From contig NZ_JABMCI010000048.1 in NCBI RefSeq assembly GCF_013359775.1, forward strand, positions 1-64,000: a stretch of DNA of 64,000 nucleotides. Direction: 5' to 3'. This stretch comes from Cellulomonas humilata (GTDB lineage Bacteria > Actinomycetota > Actinomycetes > Actinomycetales > Cellulomonadaceae). How positions within the stretch are numbered: the first letter of the stretch is position 1; each line of letters starts with the position of its first letter. Shown here piece by piece: positions 60,593-64,000 of the stretch. The notes below the pieces were generated by a model, which saw only the letters and a program-made list of their open reading frames with translations, was not told the origin of the DNA and did not search any database. Position numbers and translations under genes: made by a program.

Positions 60593-62884
60593 TCAGCTCT
60601 GACCGAGGAAGTCCTCCCGGCCGTCGGCGAGCTGGAGGTCGATCGCCGCACGGAGCGCGGGCCACGCCGCCAGCTCCGGATCGGCGTCCACCACCGCGCG
60701 GGCGTCGTCGCGGGCCCGGTCGATGACCGCGCCGTCGCTGACGATGCGCAGGAACCGCAGGGCCCCCCGGCGGCCGGACTGCGCCGACCCGAGGACGTCG
60801 CCCTCCTTGCGCAGCTCGAGGTCGACGCGCGCGAGCTCGAACCCGTCGGTCGTCGCGGCCAGCGCGCCCAGGCGCTGGGCAGCGACGGTGCCCTCGGGCG
60901 CGTCGGCGACGAGGAGGCAGAGCCCCGGCGCGCTCCCCCGGCCCACCCGCCCGCGCAGCTGGTGCAGCTGGGACAGCCCGAAGACGTGGGCGTCGAGGAT
61001 CACCATCACCGTGGCGGCGGGCACGTCGACTCCGACCTCGATGACCGTCGTGGACACCAGCACGGGCGTGCGACCGGACGAGAAGTCGGCGATGGCCCGG
61101 TCCTTCTCCTCGCTCGTCATGCGGCCGTGCAGGAGACCGACCTCCACCCCGTCCAGGCGGGCGTCGTGCCGCAGGGTCTCGACGACCTCGAGCACGGCCC
61201 GCAGCGGCCGCTTCGGCGCACGCCCTTCCGCGGCCTGGGCCTCACCGACGGTGGTCGGCTCGTCGAGGATCAGGTCGGCGCCGTCCGTCTCCCGCGGCCC
61301 GGCGTCGGCACCGTCGTCGTCGCTGTCGATCCGTGCACACACCACGAAGGCCCTCCCGCCGCGCTCCACCTCCTCGCGCACCCGGGCCCACGTCCGGTCC
61401 ATCCACGGCCGGTTGTCCGCGGGGACGACGTGCGTGGTCACGCCGCTGCGTCCGGCCGGCACGTGCCGCAGCTCCGAGATCTCGAGCTCGCCGAACACCG
61501 TCATGGCCACCGTGCGCGGGATCGGGGTCGCGGTGGTCACCAGCAGGTGCGGGGCGTTCGCGGCCTTCGCCTGGAGGCGACCGCGCTGCTCGACCCCGAA
61601 CTTGTGCTGCTCGTCGATCACCACGAGCCCCAGGTCGGCGAACTGCACGGGGTCCGACAGCAGGGCGTGCGTGCCGACGACGATCCCCGCCTGCCCGCTC
61701 GCCGCCTCGAGCAGGTTGCTGCGCCGCTCGGCGGCGTTCTGGGCGCCGGTCAGCAGAGCCACGCGCGTACCGATCTCCGAGCCGCCCAGCAGCCCGCCCT
61801 CCGCCAGGTCGCCCAGCAGCGCGCGCAGCGTCCGGACGTGCTGCGCCGCGAGCACCGACGTGGGGGCGAGCATCGCCGCCTGCCCGCCCGCGTCGACCAC
61901 CTGGAGCATCGCGCGCAGCGCCACCACCGTCTTGCCCGAACCGACCTCACCCTGGAGCAGCCGCTGCATGGGGTGCGGCCGCGCGAGGTCCGCGGCGATC
62001 TGGTCTCCCGCGACCACCTGGCCGTCGGTCAGGGTGAACGGCAGCCGAGCGTCGAACGCGTCCAGGAGGCCCCCGGACCGCGCCGGGCGGGCCGTCGACT
62101 CCTCCCGCTGGGCGTGCGCGCGCCGACGGGCCAGCTCGGCCTGGAGGACGAAGGCCTCCTCGTAGCGCAGCCGGGCCTGCCCCTTGCGCCAGTCCTCCTC
62201 GGTCTGCGGGACGTGGACGCCGCGCAGAGCGCTCCAGCGCGACGCGAGGTGCCGCTCGGCGCGGACGGTGCCCGGGACCGGGTCCGGGACGTCCGACTCC
62301 GTCAGCCGGTCGAGCTCCTTGCGGACGGCCTTGCGGATCTTGTCCGACTCCAGGCCGGCGGTCGCCGGGTAGATCGGGATCGGCCACTCGGCCTCCTCGA
62401 GTGCGACCGCCTCGTCGACCTCGTGCCCGAAGATCGCGTACGTGGGGTTGGCCAGCTGGAGCCGTCCGTTGAACACGTTGATCTGGCCGGAGAAGAGTCC
62501 CAGCGCACCCGGGACCAGCCGCTTGAGGTGGAACTCCGCCATCGTGCGGTGGGGCATGAAGATCACCAGGTCGAGCGTGCGGGTGCCGTCGGTGACCTTC
62601 GCCTCGACCCGCGGCTTGCCCGTCCGCTGCGCCAGCTTGATCTCCGCGCCGCGCACCTGGGCGACGAGCGAGACGTTGCGCCCCACCGCCAGGCTCGCGA
62701 TGTCGGTCACCTCGCGCGAGTCCGCGTACCGCCACGGGTAGTGCGCGAGCAGGTCGCCGACCGTCTCGATGCCGAGCGTGGCGTACTTCTTCTGCTCCGC
62801 CGGCTTGCCCTCGACGCGGCGGTGGAGCCCGTCGACGTGGGTGTGCACGCTGTCCGGGTACGTGAGCCCGTCGCGGCCGGCCAC
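60593..62884 (-). CDS. recG: ATP-dependent DNA helicase RecG
   Basis: 763 residues from a GTG at 62884, 2 bp after the preceding stop. N-terminal wedge/OB domain with VGDLLAHYPWRYADSREVTDIASL; helicase motif I LLQGEVGSGKTVVAL, motif II DEQHKFGVEQR, motif III TATPIPRT, motif VI QLRGRVGRG. The C-terminal region ends in DGREDFLGQS. Contains an inserted acidic segment around DSDDDGADAGPRETDGAD, lengthening it modestly over E. coli RecG. Branch migration of stalled forks and Holliday junctions. Confidence 0.96.
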   Translation of the reverse strand: MAGRDGLTYPDSVHTHVDGLHRRVEGKPAEQKKYATLGIETVGDLLAHYPWRYADSREVTDIASLAVGRNVSLVAQVRGAEIKLAQRTGKPRVEAKVTDGTRTLDLVIFMPHRTMAEFHLKRLVPGALGLFSGQINVFNGRLQLANPTYAIFGHEVDEAVALEEAEWPIPIYPATAGLESDKIRKAVRKELDRLTESDVPDPVPGTVRAERHLASRWSALRGVHVPQTEEDWRKGQARLRYEEAFVLQAELARRRAHAQREESTARPARSGGLLDAFDARLPFTLTDGQVVAGDQIAADLARPHPMQRLLQGEVGSGKTVVALRAMLQVVDAGGQAAMLAPTSVLAAQHVRTLRALLGDLAEGGLLGGSEIGTRVALLTGAQNAAERRSNLLEAASGQAGIVVGTHALLSDPVQFADLGLVVIDEQHKFGVEQRGRLQAKAANAPHLLVTTATPIPRTVAMTVFGELEISELRHVPAGRSGVTTHVVPADNRPWMDRTWARVREEVERGGRAFVVCARIDSDDDGADAGPRETDGADLILDEPTTVGEAQAAEGRAPKRPLRAVLEVVETLRHDARLDGVEVGLLHGRMTSEEKDRAIADFSSGRTPVLVSTTVIEVGVDVPAATVMVILDAHVFGLSQLHQLRGRVGRGSAPGLCLLVADAPEGTVAAQRLGALAATTDGFELARVDLELRKEGDVLGSAQSGRRGALRFLRIVSDGAVIDRARDDARAVVDADPELAAWPALRAAIDLQLADGREDFLGQS

Positions 62885-62886
62885 GG

Positions 62887-64000
62887 TCAGTCCAGCCCCA
62901 GCACGAGCGCGGGGCCGCGCCCCGTCGGACCGACCACCGTCGCCTCGACGCCCGGGTGGTGCGCGGCGAGATGGTCGACGAGGCCGTCCACGAGCCCGTC
63001 GCCCGGCGCGCCCTGCAGGAGCACGGTCAGGCTCTCCGCCGGCACCGGTCGTGGGGCGCCCACGAGGGCGTCGACGGCGTCGCTCACGGTGCGCGTGGAG
63101 GCGACCTCGACCGCGTGCACGTCCAGGCGGGCCAGCGCCGCGCGGGCCGCAGCGCAGCCCTGCGCGGTCGGACCCGCACCCGCGAGCGCCAAGGAGGCGA
63201 CCACCGCACGCAGCTCGTCGGTCGCGCCGAGGCGCTCGATCACGGTACCCGGGGCGGCCAGCGCGGCGACCTCGTCCGGTGTCGCCCCGCTGCCCGGCAG
63301 CAGGACGACGTGCGTCGCGCCCGTGTCGGTGACGGCCCGCTCCAGGTGGACCGACCGCACGGGCGCCTCCGGGCACCGGACCAGGACGACCGCCCCGGAC
63401 GACGCGTACCAGGCCGCCAGGTCAGGCGCGGCGGTGCACGCCACGACACCCCACCTCTCGAGCCCGTCCGCGCGGCCGGTCAGGGCCGAGCCGCCCGCGT
63501 GCGCCCCGGCGAGGAGCCGGACCAGGACCTGCTCCCGACGCCCGAGCTCGGCACCGGCGATCGCTGCGGCGGGGTCGTCCGTGTGCACGTGGACGTGCCA
63601 CCACCCGTCCCCGCCGACGACGGCCACCGAGTCCCCGACGTCCCCCATCCGCCGGCGCAGCTCGGCGCCGGTGTCGGTCACGGGATGCTCGTCGCTGACC
63701 AGGAGCATCACCTCGAACGCGCCGCCGGTCAGCTCCGCGGACGTGTGGTGCGCGCCGCGTGTCGGGAGCCAGTCGAGCGGGACCTGCACCGGCCGCTCGT
63801 CGGACACCGCACGGGCGAGCGCGTCCAGCACGACGAGCAGAGCGCAGGCCCCGGCGTCCAGGACGTGGGCCGCGCGGAGCACGGGGTGTGCGGCGCTGAT
63901 CCGACCGAGCGCGCGCAGAGCCTCCGCGACCGCCTCCGCGAGCATCGTCGGGAGGTCGGCACCCGCGTCCGCGGCGGTGGCTGCGGCGCTGGACACGACG
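62887..64000 (-). CDS. DAK2/FakA-like (YloV) protein, 5' end outside window
   Basis: About 370 residues visible; the frame continues past 64000, where the DhaL-like nucleotide domain should begin. Visible: AADAGADLPTMLAEAVAEALRALGRI at the end of the DhaL part, EVMLLVSDEHPVTDTGAELRRRMGDVGDSVAVVGGDGWWHVHVHTDDP (middle domain), and a C-terminal DegV-like region with VVLLPGSGATPDEV. Relatives phosphorylate fatty acids with a FakB partner. Precedes recG, the common actinobacterial order. Kinase activity cannot be judged without the N-terminus. Confidence 0.85.
   Translation of the reverse strand, partial: VVSSAAATAADAGADLPTMLAEAVAEALRALGRISAAHPVLRAAHVLDAGACALLVVLDALARAVSDERPVQVPLDWLPTRGAHHTSAELTGGAFEVMLLVSDEHPVTDTGAELRRRMGDVGDSVAVVGGDGWWHVHVHTDDPAAAIAGAELGRREQVLVRLLAGAHAGGSALTGRADGLERWGVVACTAAPDLAAWYASSGAVVLVRCPEAPVRSVHLERAVTDTGATHVVLLPGSGATPDEVAALAAPGTVIERLGATDELRAVVASLALAGAGPTAQGCAAARAALARLDVHAVEVASTRTVSDAVDALVGAPRPVPAESLTVLLQGAPGDGLVDGLVDHLAAHHPGVEATVVGPTGRGPALVLGLD

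Noticed and set aside
1..64000. tRNA/rRNA genes, CRISPR arrays, IS elements, prophage, att sites, origins
   Set aside because: No cloverleaf-like segment, regular short repeat, transposase, integrase or DnaA-box cluster was noticed on reading. A tRNAscan and repeat search would be decisive.

Overview
The window is high-GC actinobacterial chromosome. Gene content, heavy GTG start use and dense 4-base stop/start overlaps suggest a Cellulomonas-like member of the Micrococcales. No IS element, phage gene, tRNA, rRNA or CRISPR array was seen. Almost every base is coding or short regulatory spacer.

Layout. (1) 1-2899, minus strand: housekeeping block proA, a tiny membrane protein, nadD, and a Pro/Ala-rich protein cut by the window edge. 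(2) 2896-37340: about 34 kb of accessory genes lying between proA and proB, which are normally neighbours. Its outer parts are organosulfur/thiol acquisition genes. They comprise six luciferase-like (LLM) flavin monooxygenases, two peptide-type ABC importers, a nitroreductase, GNATs, an M20 amidohydrolase, a rhodanese, an ATP-grasp ligase and a PLP aminotransferase. Embedded in the middle (19.4-28.2 kb) is a complete route from 5-keto-4-deoxyuronate to pyruvate plus glyceraldehyde-3-phosphate: MHS transporter, KduI, IclR regulator, two KduD-like SDRs, two further dehydrogenases, KDPG aldolase and KDG kinase. (3) 37367-44304, minus strand: the conserved proB-obg-rpmA-rplU-rne block. (4) 44788-52427, plus strand: cydABDC (cytochrome bd oxidase and its assembly exporter) followed by a GAF-GAF histidine kinase of the DevS/DosT type, with its NarL-type regulator convergent. 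(5) 53127-64000: a D-2-hydroxyacid dehydrogenase, then a minus-strand housekeeping run: DAK2/FakA-like, recG, ABC ATPase plus DUF6297-like membrane protein, rsmD, coaD, sepIVA-like, yceD-rpmF-rnc-mutM.

How the parts work together. The sulfur genes form four transcription units: one running from 10173 down through proA to nadD; 18983-11706; 33260-28186; and 33655-37284. All four candidate promoters share one architecture, GYGAGA, 15-16 nt, TTGAC(N), 17 nt, -10, implying a common activator. Two of the units begin with short cysteine-containing leader peptides (24 and 23 codons), suggesting cysteine-responsive attenuation. The first unit carries the acetylate/oxygenate/deacetylate gene set known from S-alkylcysteine salvage in Bacillus. 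It now appears to supply transcription to proA and nadD. The uronate cluster is probably controlled by its own IclR protein at a 17-bp palindrome at 19454-19470.

Limits: functions come from reading motifs and context. Substrates of the transporters and LLM enzymes cannot be assigned from sequence, and promoters and hairpins are by-eye calls.
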